DNA from: Hyphomonadaceae bacterium
GTDB taxonomy: Bacteria > Pseudomonadota > Alphaproteobacteria > Caulobacterales > Hyphomonadaceae
Length of the DNA: 64,000 bases
Direction: 5' to 3'
NCBI GenBank assembly: GCA_028285145.1
Contig: JANQQC010000064.1
Location: 1-64,000, forward strand
This document shows, piece after piece, positions 27,959 to 37,535 of the stretch. How positions within the stretch are numbered: position 1 is the stretch's first letter; every line of letters starts with the position of its first letter. A program made the position numbers and the translations under genes. The notes below the pieces were generated by a model that was not told the origin of the DNA, did not search any database, and saw only the letters and a program-made list of their open reading frames with translations.

Positions 27959-28408
27959 TCAGCTCTCCGCCAGCGACAGGCCGCCTTTGCCGGTCGCGGC
28001 GCGGCCGATGAGGTAGAAAAGAAGACCGACTGGCCCGAAAACGAAGCTGAAGAGCATGCCGGGCGCTGCCAGCCAGTGCGTCACGCCCCGGCGTAGGGCA
28101 TCCCGCCCGATCCAGGCCCCTACGAACAGGTCGAAGACGAGATAGTGCGACCATCCAATCAGTACGCCATTGGGATGATCGAACAGGGCCGATACCGCGC
28201 CGATGGAGGCGAAGCCGGCCTCCTCCGAGCTTACGCCGAAGAACATGCTGAGCGCGAGGCAGACGGCATAGAAGCTGCCCAGCGCTAAAGGATAGATGCC
28301 AGAGTGCACGACCGCTTTGGTGATGTCCGAGCGTGGCAGCGCAATCAGCAACAGCCAGGCCGGCAATACGGACAGATTAATCGCCGTAAACGCAAGCTCA
28401 TAAGTCAT
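27959..28408 (-). CDS. ABA4-like (DUF4281) membrane protein
   Basis: A 149-residue protein with about four transmembrane segments, the HPNG(V)[17 protein letters not shown] motif and LAAPGML. This is the signature of the ABA4/neoxanthin-synthase-like family, whose bacterial role is unclear; carotenoid-related chemistry is possible but no carotenoid genes are nearby. Its stop lies 1 bp before the purT ATG. Divergent from the CocE-type hydrolase gene. Confidence 0.85.
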   Translation of the reverse strand: MTYELAFTAINLSVLPAWLLLIALPRSDITKAVVHSGIYPLALGSFYAVCLALSMFFGVSSEEAGFASIGAVSALFDHPNGVLIGWSHYLVFDLFVGAWIGRDALRRGVTHWLAAPGMLFSFVFGPVGLLFYLIGRAATGKGGLSLAES

Positions 28409-28504
28409 GATGGTCCTCTCAGGGTCTCGTTGGAAGCCTCTCTCTGGACGTGTCCCACCAACTCAAGCAAGACTTTCTGCTGTTTCCTTCGAAAGGTCGC
28501 GCGC

Positions 28505-30391
28505 ATGAAACGCTTGTCCAGACCGTCCAGAAATGCCGTTTTGGTGAGCGCGAGTGTTGCCCTGATGGCAGCCTGCGCCGTCGCGCCGCCTGAAACGCCG
28601 GTCACTGAAGCTCCCAAAGGGCCAATCCTCGACGCTGCGGAGCATCTGCGTCACGTTCAGGTGCCGATGCGGGATGGTGTCCGTCTTGATACGGAGATTT
28701 ACTTGCCAGAGGGGGAGGGGCCGTTCCCAACTGTCCTGATCCGCACACCCTACGACACAGAGATCAGCCGCCGCTCGAAATCCATCCAGACCTTCTTCAA
28801 GGCAGGATATGCCGTGGTCGAACAGCATGAACGCGGGCGCTACTTCTCCGAGGGGGAGATGCGTATGCTCGGCCAGGCCGATGAAGACGGCTGGGATACG
28901 CTGGACTGGATCGCGGCCCAACCATGGTCTGATGGTGGTGTGGCGACCTATGGTTGCTCATCCTCAGCAGAGAACCAGTTGAAGCTCTCAACGCTGGGCC
29001 ATCCCGCGCACAAGGCGATGATCGCTTATTCGGCGGGTGTCGGCATTGCCGAGACCGGCCCCCATCGCGAACAAGGCAATTTCTGGCGCGGCGGGGCGTG
29101 GCAGATGGGCTGGGCAGACTATTTCTATGAGGCCATGGCGATCAACTGGCCCCAGCTTCCGGCTGGCATGTCTGACGAAGCCCGGCAGCGGGCCTTGCCC
29201 GGCTTTGCGCTGGAGCGCGGTACGGATATCACGCAGGATGACTACGCCGCCGCCCGCATGCACCTGCCAGCAATCGAGATCGGATCTGTCCTCAATGCGC
29301 CAGCGACCGAGATCGAGGAGTATCTCTCGCGTGGACCGTCACATGAGGCATGGGATGACGACCGAATCACGCGCCGAGACAGGCCGCTTGGTCCCGGCCT
29401 TTATGCTGAAGCGCTGTATGACATTTCCGCTCGGTCGGGCGTTTCCCGCTTCGAGGAGACACGAGAGAGCCATGCTGGGCGAGGCGATGCCATCGTGATC
29501 ACCAATGCCGGACATTGCGACTTTGGCCGCGAGACCGACGCATACGTGATGGGTGAACGTCCGCTGGGCGATGCCCGGTTTGACTATTCTGCGCGTGAAG
29601 TCGCTTTCCTCGATCGATGGCTGAAGGGCGATGAAGGGGCTCAACTTCCGGAGCAGCCTGTCACCGTTTACATGGCTGGTGCGAACCAGTGGGCCGCTTT
29701 CGACAGCGTACCGGAGGCCGGGATAGACGAGACGCTGACCTTCTATTTTTCAAGCGAAGGCGCGGCGAACACCCTCAACGGCAACGGTGTCCTCGCCCTC
29801 ACGCCTCAGGCCGAGCCCGCATCGGATACTTTCGTCTACGACCCTGCAGACCCGGTCATCGCCCGTGGCGGTGAAATCGCCGGCATGGGGCCGGATCAGT
29901 CTGACGGGGCCTATGACCAGAGGGAGATCGAAGCCCGCGAGGATGTGCTCGTCTACACAAGCGCCCCGCTTGAAGGAGACGTCGCCGTCTTCGGCTTTAT
30001 CAACACGGAGTTGTTTGTCTCATCCGATGCGCCCGACACCGATTTCACCGTAAAGCTTGTGGATGTCGCGCCAGACGGCACCGCCTGGAACATCGCCGAT
30101 ACGATCCAGCGCATGCGCTATCGCGACGGGGTCGAGCAGGAAGTCTTCATGCAGCCAGGCGAGACCTATGCTGTTACCCCGCCGCCCATGCTGGCCGCGA
30201 ATGTGTTTCAGGCGGGCCATCGCATTCGTGTTGAAGTGTCATCCAGCAACTTCCCGACTTATGCGCGGAATCTGAACACAGCCGGCAATCCGTACACGAC
30301 GACCGAGACCGCCATTGCGACGAATACGGTCCGCCAAGGCCCGGAGGCCTTGTCCCGGATCGAACTGCCGATTGTGACCCTGCCCGAATAG
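28505..30391 (+). CDS. CocE/NonD family hydrolase lipoprotein (X-Pro peptidase S15 type)
   Basis: A 628-residue protein with a signal peptide and lipobox (MAAC, C24), an alpha/beta-hydrolase S15 domain starting with the VPMRDGVRLDTEIYLP motif, and a C-terminal PepX-type jelly-roll domain. The putative nucleophile elbow is G150-C-S152-S-S, not the usual GxSxG. The frame is open 67 codons upstream, but MKRLSRPSRN starts the signal peptide. It likely cleaves acylated amino-acid or ester substrates in the periplasm. It ends 10 bp from the convergent tkt. Confidence 0.85.
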   Translation: MKRLSRPSRNAVLVSASVALMAACAVAPPETPVTEAPKGPILDAAEHLRHVQVPMRDGVRLDTEIYLPEGEGPFPTVLIRTPYDTEISRRSKSIQTFFKAGYAVVEQHERGRYFSEGEMRMLGQADEDGWDTLDWIAAQPWSDGGVATYGCSSSAENQLKLSTLGHPAHKAMIAYSAGVGIAETGPHREQGNFWRGGAWQMGWADYFYEAMAINWPQLPAGMSDEARQRALPGFALERGTDITQDDYAAARMHLPAIEIGSVLNAPATEIEEYLSRGPSHEAWDDDRITRRDRPLGPGLYAEALYDISARSGVSRFEETRESHAGRGDAIVITNAGHCDFGRETDAYVMGERPLGDARFDYSAREVAFLDRWLKGDEGAQLPEQPVTVYMAGANQWAAFDSVPEAGIDETLTFYFSSEGAANTLNGNGVLALTPQAEPASDTFVYDPADPVIARGGEIAGMGPDQSDGAYDQREIEAREDVLVYTSAPLEGDVAVFGFINTELFVSSDAPDTDFTVKLVDVAPDGTAWNIADTIQRMRYRDGVEQEVFMQPGETYAVTPPPMLAANVFQAGHRIRVEVSSSNFPTYARNLNTAGNPYTTTETAIATNTVRQGPEALSRIELPIVTLPE

Positions 30392-30401
30392 GCCGGCTGT
30401 C

Positions 30402-32378
30402 TCAGACGAGTTTGCGCACTGCGTCGGCGGCGGCCTCGGCGGTGATGCCGAAATGCTGGTAGAGGTTCTTATAGGGTGCGCTCGCCCCAAAGGACGACAT
30501 GCCGACAAAGCCGCCATCGGCTCCGATCCAGCGATCCCAACCAAACCGGACGCCCGCCTCAATGGCGACTTTTGGCAGGTCACCACCGAGAACTTCGATC
30601 TGGTAGGCTTCGGGCTGGGCTTCAAACAGCTCCATGCAGGGCATTGAAACCACGCGTACCGCAATGCCGTCTGCCTCAAGGGCAGCCTGCGCCGCCATCG
30701 CAATCTCAACCTCGGACCCTGTCGCAATCAGGACGGCCTGCTCGTCAGCGCCCGTTGCAGGGGAGAGCACATAGCCGCCTTTTGCGGACAGGTTTTCATC
30801 GGTGTGAGACTTGCGCGCAGTGGCGAGCTTCTGCCGTGTCAGGGCAAGCGTAGACGGGCCTGTCTCATTGCGTAGCGCCAGTTCCCAGCACTCGGCCGCC
30901 TCAACGCCGTCGCATGGCCGGAACAGGGTCATGTTCGGCATTGCGCGTAGCGAGGCGACATGTTCGACTGGCTGATGAGTCGGGCCATCCTCGCCAAGAC
31001 CGATAGAGTCATGCGTCATCACGTGAATGACGCGCTCTCCCATCAGGGCCCCGAGGCGGATGGCGGGCCTCGAATAGTCCGCGAACACAAGGAACGTGCC
31101 GGAATAGGGGATGATGCCACCATGAAGGGCCATACCATTCATGGCCGCGGCCATGCCGTGCTCCCGCACACCATAGTGGACATAGCGCCCGCCCCAGTTT
31201 GCCGGGGTCAGCGGTTCGGTGTGACTGGTCTTCGTATTGTTGGAGCCGGTCAGGTCGGCTGATCCACCAATCATTTCAGGTATCGCGCCGGTTAACGCCT
31301 CAAGTGCGGCACCGGACCATTGCCGTGTGGCCTTGTCCTCGCCCCCATCCACCACGCTTTTCTTGTGCGCCGCGACGATGTGCGAGAGGTCAGCCGGCAG
31401 GCGGCCTGCAATTGCGGTCTCAAACTCGGTCTTGCTGGGAGAGCTGGAAAGCCGATCAGCCCAGGCCTGGTGTTCACTGGTCTTGGAGGCTCCAGCCTCG
31501 CGCCATGCCGTCTCGATGTCGGCGGGGATCTCAAACGGCGCGTGTGGCCAGCCGATGTTCTCGCGGATTCCGGCGATCTCCTCCGCGCCATAAGGGCCGC
31601 CATGCGCTTTGCCGGTGCCTTCAATGGTCGGCGCGCCGTAACCGATCCGTGTCTTGCACGCGATCATCACCGGCTTGCCGTGATCTTCCTGCGCCCAGTT
31701 CAGCGCGTCGCGGATCGCGTCCGGGTCGTGCCCATCAATCGCGCGGGTCGCCCAGCCGGAGGCGGCAAAGCGCGCGCATTGGTCCGTTGAGTCGGCAAGC
31801 TCAGTCCCGCCATCGATCGTCACCGCGTTGTCATCGAATAGAACAATCAGGCGCGAAAGCTTCATGTGGCCGGCAAGCGTGATCGCTTCCTGGCTGACGC
31901 CCTCCATCAGGCAACCGTCGCCAGCGACAACATACGTCTTGTGGTCCACCAGCTCATCGCCGAAGCGGGCATTCATGTGGCGCTCGGCGATGGCCATGCC
32001 GACGGCGGTTGCGATGCCTTGTCCGAGCGGGCCGGTTGTTGTCTCAACGCCGGGCGTGACGAAGTTTTCCGGATGTCCGGGCGTGGATCGCCCAAGCTGG
32101 CGGAAGTTGCGAATATCGTCGCGGCTGACGCTGTCATAGCCGGTCAGGTGAAGCAGCGAGTAGATTAGCATCGATCCGTGGCCGGCCGACAGCACGAAGC
32201 GGTCCCGGTCGGCCCAGTCTGGTGCGGCCGGGTCATGTTTCAGGACTTCTGTCCACAACACGGTGGCTACATCCGCCATGCCCAGCGGTAGGCCCACATG
32301 TCCTGATTTCGCTTGCTCAACCGCGTCCATGGACAAAGCCCGGATCGCGTTCGCCATATCCTTGTGCGCCGCCGACAT
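30402..32378 (-). CDS. tkt: Transketolase
   Basis: TPP-dependent two-carbon transfer in the pentose-phosphate pathway. The 658-residue protein has the N-terminal [11 protein letters not shown], the TPP motif [15 protein letters not shown], and [12 protein letters not shown] in the pyrimidine domain. Length is typical. In many alphaproteobacteria tkt is followed by gap-pgk-fba; here three unrelated genes lie between. Divergent from the DUF4164-zapA pair. Confidence 0.96.
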   Translation of the reverse strand: MSAAHKDMANAIRALSMDAVEQAKSGHVGLPLGMADVATVLWTEVLKHDPAAPDWADRDRFVLSAGHGSMLIYSLLHLTGYDSVSRDDIRNFRQLGRSTPGHPENFVTPGVETTTGPLGQGIATAVGMAIAERHMNARFGDELVDHKTYVVAGDGCLMEGVSQEAITLAGHMKLSRLIVLFDDNAVTIDGGTELADSTDQCARFAASGWATRAIDGHDPDAIRDALNWAQEDHGKPVMIACKTRIGYGAPTIEGTGKAHGGPYGAEEIAGIRENIGWPHAPFEIPADIETAWREAGASKTSEHQAWADRLSSSPSKTEFETAIAGRLPADLSHIVAAHKKSVVDGGEDKATRQWSGAALEALTGAIPEMIGGSADLTGSNNTKTSHTEPLTPANWGGRYVHYGVREHGMAAAMNGMALHGGIIPYSGTFLVFADYSRPAIRLGALMGERVIHVMTHDSIGLGEDGPTHQPVEHVASLRAMPNMTLFRPCDGVEAAECWELALRNETGPSTLALTRQKLATARKSHTDENLSAKGGYVLSPATGADEQAVLIATGSEVEIAMAAQAALEADGIAVRVVSMPCMELFEAQPEAYQIEVLGGDLPKVAIEAGVRFGWDRWIGADGGFVGMSSFGASAPYKNLYQHFGITAEAAADAVRKLV

Positions 32379-32473
32379 TCATCGCCCTCCGTTAACGGTT
32401 CAGCGCATGGGACGGTACGATGCCGACGTCAAGACGCTTGGCGGAACGGGCACAGCGCTGCTAGTCCTTTTGC

Positions 32474-32743
32474 ATGAGTTCAATTGAGGAGTCCGCGAAG
32501 GCGCTTGACGATGCGCTGGGCCGCCTGGAAAGGGCGCTGGACTCTGTGTTCGCCCGTGCCGGAGACCCGGTCGCGACCCGCAAGGAAATCGCGGCGCTCG
32601 TTGCCGATCGTGCCAAGCTTGCCGAGGAGCTGGATGAGGCCATGGCGCGTGAGCAGGAACTGCAAGCGCTGGCCGATGAGGCCTCGTCTGCGCTTGGCTC
32701 GGCCATTGATGAGGTGCGCGCCGCCCTAGAGCGGGACGCCTGA
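32474..32743 (+). CDS. DUF4164 coiled-coil protein
   Basis: An 89-residue, mostly alpha-helical protein with heptad-like spacing throughout, matching the small DUF4164 family found before zapA in alphaproteobacteria. Four bp separate its stop from the zapA ATG. It probably works with ZapA at the division site, but this is inferred from the pairing. Confidence 0.8.
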   Translation: MSSIEESAKALDDALGRLERALDSVFARAGDPVATRKEIAALVADRAKLAEELDEAMAREQELQALADEASSALGSAIDEVRAALERDA

Positions 32744-32747
32744 TACC

Positions 32748-33056
32748 ATGGCCAAGGCAGACATCACCATACAGGGCCGGGCCTATTCGGTGGCTTGTGC
32801 GCCCGGTCAGGAAGCCCGTCTCGGCGTACTCGCGGTTGATCTCGATCGGCGAATCTCCGGCATTGCAAGCGCCGTTGGCGATATTGGCGAGGCGCGGCTG
32901 CTGCTGGTGGCTGCGCTTGCGCTGCTCGATGAGCTTGAAGCGGCGAAAAGGGCCGGGCCGGCAACGCCTGACATCGAAGTGAAGGCGGTTGAGGCGTTGA
33001 CCAATGCGGCAACCCGCATTGCGGCGATCGCCGATCGGGTCGAGACCGGCCAGTAG
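32748..33056 (+). CDS. zapA: Cell division protein ZapA
   Basis: Promotes FtsZ filament bundling. The 102-residue protein begins with the ZapA core pattern (ITIQGRAYSVACAPGQEARL) and ends in a helical coiled-coil part. Only 35 bp follow before the next gene, so the 6S RNA often found after zapA is not here. Confidence 0.88.
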   Translation: MAKADITIQGRAYSVACAPGQEARLGVLAVDLDRRISGIASAVGDIGEARLLLVAALALLDELEAAKRAGPATPDIEVKAVEALTNAATRIAAIADRVETGQ

Positions 33057-33091
33057 AGTGAAACAGTTCAGAGACGAAAAGAGGCCCGCTC

Positions 33092-33349
33092 ATGCGTGAT
33101 GATGGTGTTCCGCAGCCATTCCTGGTCGCCTTTCCGATGGAGGACGGCTCTCAGCAGGTGATGCTGGATCCCGGTTTCTTTGCCGGGCTTGATGAGGTTG
33201 GAGACTTCCTCGGCGAACTCGCCAAGCAGTACGGCCGCGCTTTTGTGCAGTCTGGCCGCGCCCGCGACATGGAAGACGCATTGGAACAGATCCGCGAAAT
33301 GTTCCTGATTGAGCTCGAAACACCTGACGACGGCGACGAAGACGCCTAG
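33092..33349 (+). CDS. Small acidic protein, DUF5076-like
   Basis: An 85-residue acidic protein. The central DPGFFAGLDEVGDFLGELAKQ and the EQIREMFLIELETP end resemble DUF5076 proteins, but the match is from memory and weak. Function unknown. It is third in a DUF4164-zapA row; its stop overlaps that of the convergent biotin-carrier gene by 4 bp. Confidence 0.6.
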   Translation: MRDDGVPQPFLVAFPMEDGSQQVMLDPGFFAGLDEVGDFLGELAKQYGRAFVQSGRARDMEDALEQIREMFLIELETPDDGDEDA

Positions 33350-33558
33350 CCGACCTCGGCTGCCACAAAGCCTTCCTCCAGCACGTCTCCTTCGGAGATG
33401 TTCAGCGCCGTGACAGTGCCGTCGGCGGGAGCCTCATAAGGCACCTCCATTTTCATCACTTCCATGATGAAGAGCTCCTGGCCGTCGGTGACGGCGTCGC
33501 CCGCCTTCACGAGCACCTTCCAGACTGTGCCGCCGGTTTCGAGTTCTATCTTCGCCAT
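33346..33558 (-). CDS. Biotin/lipoyl carrier protein (biotin carboxyl carrier)
   Basis: A 70-residue stand-alone biotinyl domain with the biotinylation motif EVMKM (K36) and flanking Gly-rich turns. It follows the carboxyltransferase gene by 13 bp, so it is most likely the carrier of the same acyl-CoA carboxylase. No biotin carboxylase gene is in the window. Confidence 0.88.
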   Translation of the reverse strand: MAKIELETGGTVWKVLVKAGDAVTDGQELFIMEVMKMEVPYEAPADGTVTALNISEGDVLEEGFVAAEVG

Positions 33559-33571
33559 TCCTGAAATCCTT

Positions 33572-35119
33572 CTATGGCCGCACAGAGAAACCGGTTGGGC
33601 CGAGCAGGTCCGGCAGTAGCGGCTGCACCCGGTCTATCCAGCGGCAGAGCATGGGCCGCGTCTCGCGCGGATCGATCAATTCATGCACCGAGAGCGCTTC
33701 GCCGCGAGGGAAGGGGGACTGGCGCGCCGCCAGCATGTCTTCCAGCTCCTTGCGCTTCGCTTCCGGGTCGGGCGCGGCGGCGATTTCGCGATGGAATGCG
33801 ACGGCGACACCGCCCTCAACCGGGAGTGGCCCTGATTCAGCCGACGGCCAGGCCAGCACATAACCCTCTGGTCCGTAATGGGCGGCCTGCGCCACGCCAA
33901 AGGAGCGGCGCACCATCACGCTCGCCCATGGCACGCTCGTCAGCGCTGCTGTCAGCACAGCGTTCGCGCCATGACGGATGGTTGCTTCCTGTTCGGCCTT
34001 GGAGCCGATCATGAAGCCGGGCTCATCTACGAAGCTGACAATGGGGAGCGAAAACGTCTCGCACATTTCCATGAACCGGCGTGCTTTCTGGGCTCCGTCT
34101 GCTGTCATTGATCCGGCGAGGAACTTCCCGTCATTCGCCCAGACGCCAACGGTTTGCCCATTCAGGCGGGCAAGCCCGGTGATCTGGCTGCGGCCATAGC
34201 CGCGCCCGATCTCGAAGAAACTGTCCTGATCGACGATCAGCTTCAGCGTCCGGCGCATGTCGAACGCCTTGCGCCGCTCGCGGGGAACAATGTCGATCAG
34301 CTTTTCTTCCTGCCGGTCGACCGGATCATCCTGAGGGCCTGTCGGCGCGAGCGACCAGATATTGTCTGGCATGTAGGACAGGAATGTCTTGATCTGCGCG
34401 ATGGCGTCGGGCTCATCCTCGCCGCCATTATCGACGGTGCCGTTCTTGGTGTGCACCTGCGCGCCGCCAAGCTCATCCTTGGTTTTCTTCTCGCCCATGG
34501 CGCGTTCCACCACAGCCGGACCGGCGGTCAGGATTTGCGCGGTCGATTTGGACATCACCGAAAAATGAGAGGAAACAAGCCGTCCAGCGGGCAGGCCCGC
34601 AACCGCGCCCATCGCAGCAGTCGCCACCGGAACCGTCGCCATCGCGATAGCAACCGACTTGAAGCGCGATGGTGCGAAGACCGGTCCGGGCAGGCTCGGG
34701 CCGCCTGAGCCGCCAACGCTGCCGCCTGCGCCCTCGTGAAGCCGGACCAGCGGGACCTTATACTGAACCGCAAGGTCTTCGGTGTAGACGCTTTTCCGCA
34801 GACCGGCGGGGGAGGGCGAGCCGCCCTTAATGGTGAAATCCTCTCCACCAACGATCACGCGACGGCCATCGACCTTGCCGAAGCCAAGCACGAAATTGCC
34901 AGGCGTGAAGTCGATCAGCTCGCCATTATCGCCGCGCTCCGAGCCGCCGGCCCCCATGCCGATCTCGTCAAAGCTGCCCTCATCCAGCAGTAGCGCGATA
35001 CGTTCGCGGACGGTCAGCCGGCCTTTGCCGTGCTGTTTGGCGATGGCTGCTTCGCCGCCCTGTTGCAGGGCGATCTCGCGGCGTTTTCGAATTTCTTCGG
35101 TTTCAGCTTCCCAACTCAT
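33572..35119 (-). CDS. Acyl-CoA carboxylase carboxyltransferase subunit
   Basis: A 515-residue carboxyltransferase with both N and C halves (crotonase-like), including LHEGAGGSVGGSGG, DFTIKGGS and the C-terminal SFVDEPGFMIG segment. This is the PccB/MccB-type architecture; substrate (propionyl, methylcrotonyl or another acyl-CoA) cannot be told by eye. It sits between an HxlR regulator and a separate biotin carrier. Biotin carboxylase must come from elsewhere. Confidence 0.88.
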   Translation of the reverse strand: MSWEAETEEIRKRREIALQQGGEAAIAKQHGKGRLTVRERIALLLDEGSFDEIGMGAGGSERGDNGELIDFTPGNFVLGFGKVDGRRVIVGGEDFTIKGGSPSPAGLRKSVYTEDLAVQYKVPLVRLHEGAGGSVGGSGGPSLPGPVFAPSRFKSVAIAMATVPVATAAMGAVAGLPAGRLVSSHFSVMSKSTAQILTAGPAVVERAMGEKKTKDELGGAQVHTKNGTVDNGGEDEPDAIAQIKTFLSYMPDNIWSLAPTGPQDDPVDRQEEKLIDIVPRERRKAFDMRRTLKLIVDQDSFFEIGRGYGRSQITGLARLNGQTVGVWANDGKFLAGSMTADGAQKARRFMEMCETFSLPIVSFVDEPGFMIGSKAEQEATIRHGANAVLTAALTSVPWASVMVRRSFGVAQAAHYGPEGYVLAWPSAESGPLPVEGGVAVAFHREIAAAPDPEAKRKELEDMLAARQSPFPRGEALSVHELIDPRETRPMLCRWIDRVQPLLPDLLGPTGFSVRP

Positions 35120-35156
35120 GGCCGGACTGTTTCGTCACGCGCGAGCTTTGTCAAAG

Positions 35157-35615
35157 CTAACGTCGGAGCACCGGTCTCAGGGCGCTGGGTGGCACTTCGC
35201 GCCCCTCTTCATCGATGAAGCCCGTCCGGACAGGGGATTTCGTGTCCACTTCGACAAAGCTGATCGGCGGCGGCTCGTTGCCGCCAAGCCAGCGATCGCC
35301 CCACTGGGTCAGGATGATCAGAACCGGGCGAAGTTCCTCCCCCATAATGGTCAGGACATATTCCGGCCGGGAGCGTTTGCCGGGCTCCTGATACATCCTC
35401 CGCCGCAGCAGGCCTTCCTCGGTCAGCATTTTCAGCCGCCCCGACAGCACGGTACGCGGGCAGCCAAGCTCCGCCTGAAAATCATCGAACCGGCGCACCC
35501 CATACATGGCCGAACGCAAGACCAGCATTGTCCAGCGATCCCCGACAAGATCGATCGCGCGGGCGAGATTGCAGGCATCTGGAGTAACAGGAGAACGGCG
35601 CGCGAGAGGAATCAT
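35157..35615 (-). CDS. HxlR-family winged-helix regulator
   Basis: A 152-residue HxlR-type MarR-like regulator with CNLARAIDLVGDRWTMLVLR and RFDDFQAELG...VLSGRLKMLTEEGLL, the family pattern, and one cysteine (C15) near the N terminus that could sense redox or electrophiles. It is 37 bp upstream of the carboxyltransferase gene on the same strand, so it probably regulates and is co-transcribed with that pair. Divergent from mdh. Confidence 0.85.
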   Translation of the reverse strand: MIPLARRSPVTPDACNLARAIDLVGDRWTMLVLRSAMYGVRRFDDFQAELGCPRTVLSGRLKMLTEEGLLRRRMYQEPGKRSRPEYVLTIMGEELRPVLIILTQWGDRWLGGNEPPPISFVEVDTKSPVRTGFIDEEGREVPPSALRPVLRR

Positions 35616-35664
35616 CCTTCATTTCTGCTTGGGTTCGGGATTCAAATCCAGCCCCGTGCGATGA

Positions 35665-36714
<1,050 letters not shown>

Positions 36715-36737
36715 TCTGGCGGACCGGTGACTGAAGG

Positions 36738-36757
36738 GCGCGTCAGTGATGACGCGC
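36738..36757 (+). terminator. Perfect hairpin downstream of mdh
   Basis: gcgcgtca (36738-36745) pairs with tgacgcgc (36750-36757), an 8-bp GC-rich stem with a 4-nt loop, 23 bases after the mdh stop. No T-run follows, so it may be a Rho-assisted or stabilising 3' hairpin. Confidence 0.5.
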
Positions 36758-36849
36758 TCATCAAACCGGCGTGAGGTTATCCAAATTCGTATTCGCAAGG
36801 CCGCGGGTGCACGGTAGGAGAAGCCATCACTGAAATGGAGCCACCTACC

Positions 36850-37443
36850 ATGATCCGCACATTTGCTCTCGCCACCACGCTCGCGCTCGCCGCACCGGCC
36901 TTCGCCGAGAAAGCGACCGTTGAAGCTGAAACAGCCGAGGTCGTTCAGATCGGACCGACGGTGGGTGAAGCCGCACCTGAGTTTTCCGCGACCACGACTG
37001 CCGGTGAAGCTGCGACACTTGCCTCTCTGTCCGGCGAGAGTGGAGTTGCCGTCGTTTTCGTGCGCTCGGCGGATTGGTGCCCGTTCTGTAAAGGTCAGAT
37101 GAAGGATCTGGAAGCCGCTGTTGCGCCGCTCAACGATGCAGGCTGGGGTCTTGCCTCGCTCTCTTATGACTCGGTCGAAACGCTGGCAGACTTCAAGGCC
37201 GAGGCCGAGCTGTCTTATACGCTTCTGTCAGACACAGATTCTGCGGTGATTGATGCGTTCGCGCTGCGCAATACCGATGTCCGTGCAGGCTCGCAGTATG
37301 ATGGCATTCCACACCCCGCCATCGTCTTCATTCGTGCTGATGGATCGGTCGCGGCTGTCCTTCGTGAAGAAGGCTTCAAAGACCGTCCACAGGTCGATGT
37401 TGTGATCGAAACAGCGAGCCAGTTGAACGCTGCAGCCGGCTAG
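36850..37443 (+). CDS. Periplasmic thioredoxin-fold (peroxiredoxin-like) protein
   Basis: A 197-residue protein with a signal peptide (cleavage after AFA, residue 19), then an AhpC/TSA-type thioredoxin fold with WCPFC (C77, C80), where a bacterioferritin-comigratory-type peroxiredoxin has its active site. GGAG lies about 9 bases before ATG 36850. It probably handles periplasmic redox or peroxide; substrate unknown. Confidence 0.8.
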   Translation: MIRTFALATTLALAAPAFAEKATVEAETAEVVQIGPTVGEAAPEFSATTTAGEAATLASLSGESGVAVVFVRSADWCPFCKGQMKDLEAAVAPLNDAGWGLASLSYDSVETLADFKAEAELSYTLLSDTDSAVIDAFALRNTDVRAGSQYDGIPHPAIVFIRADGSVAAVLREEGFKDRPQVDVVIETASQLNAAAG

Positions 37444-37464
37444 GTCGCCACGCAACAGACAATC

Positions 37465-37535
37465 GACGATGTTTCCTGCTTTACCTCGCTGCCAAGCCCT
37501 TTAGGTATGGCGGCAGGCCACCCGGAAACATCGTC
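37465..37535 (+). promoter_or_regulatory. 12-bp inverted repeat abutting the M28 peptidase start
   Basis: gacgatgtttcc (37465-37476) is an exact inverted repeat of ggaaacatcgtc (37524-37535), with a 47-nt spacer. The right arm ends one base before the ATG and contains the only Shine-Dalgarno-like GGAA. As RNA it could hide the ribosome site; as DNA it could be an operator. Confidence 0.6.

Noticed and set aside
33057..33091. 6S RNA (ssrS) after zapA
   Set aside because: The usual alphaproteobacterial location has only 35 bp here, too short for 6S RNA.
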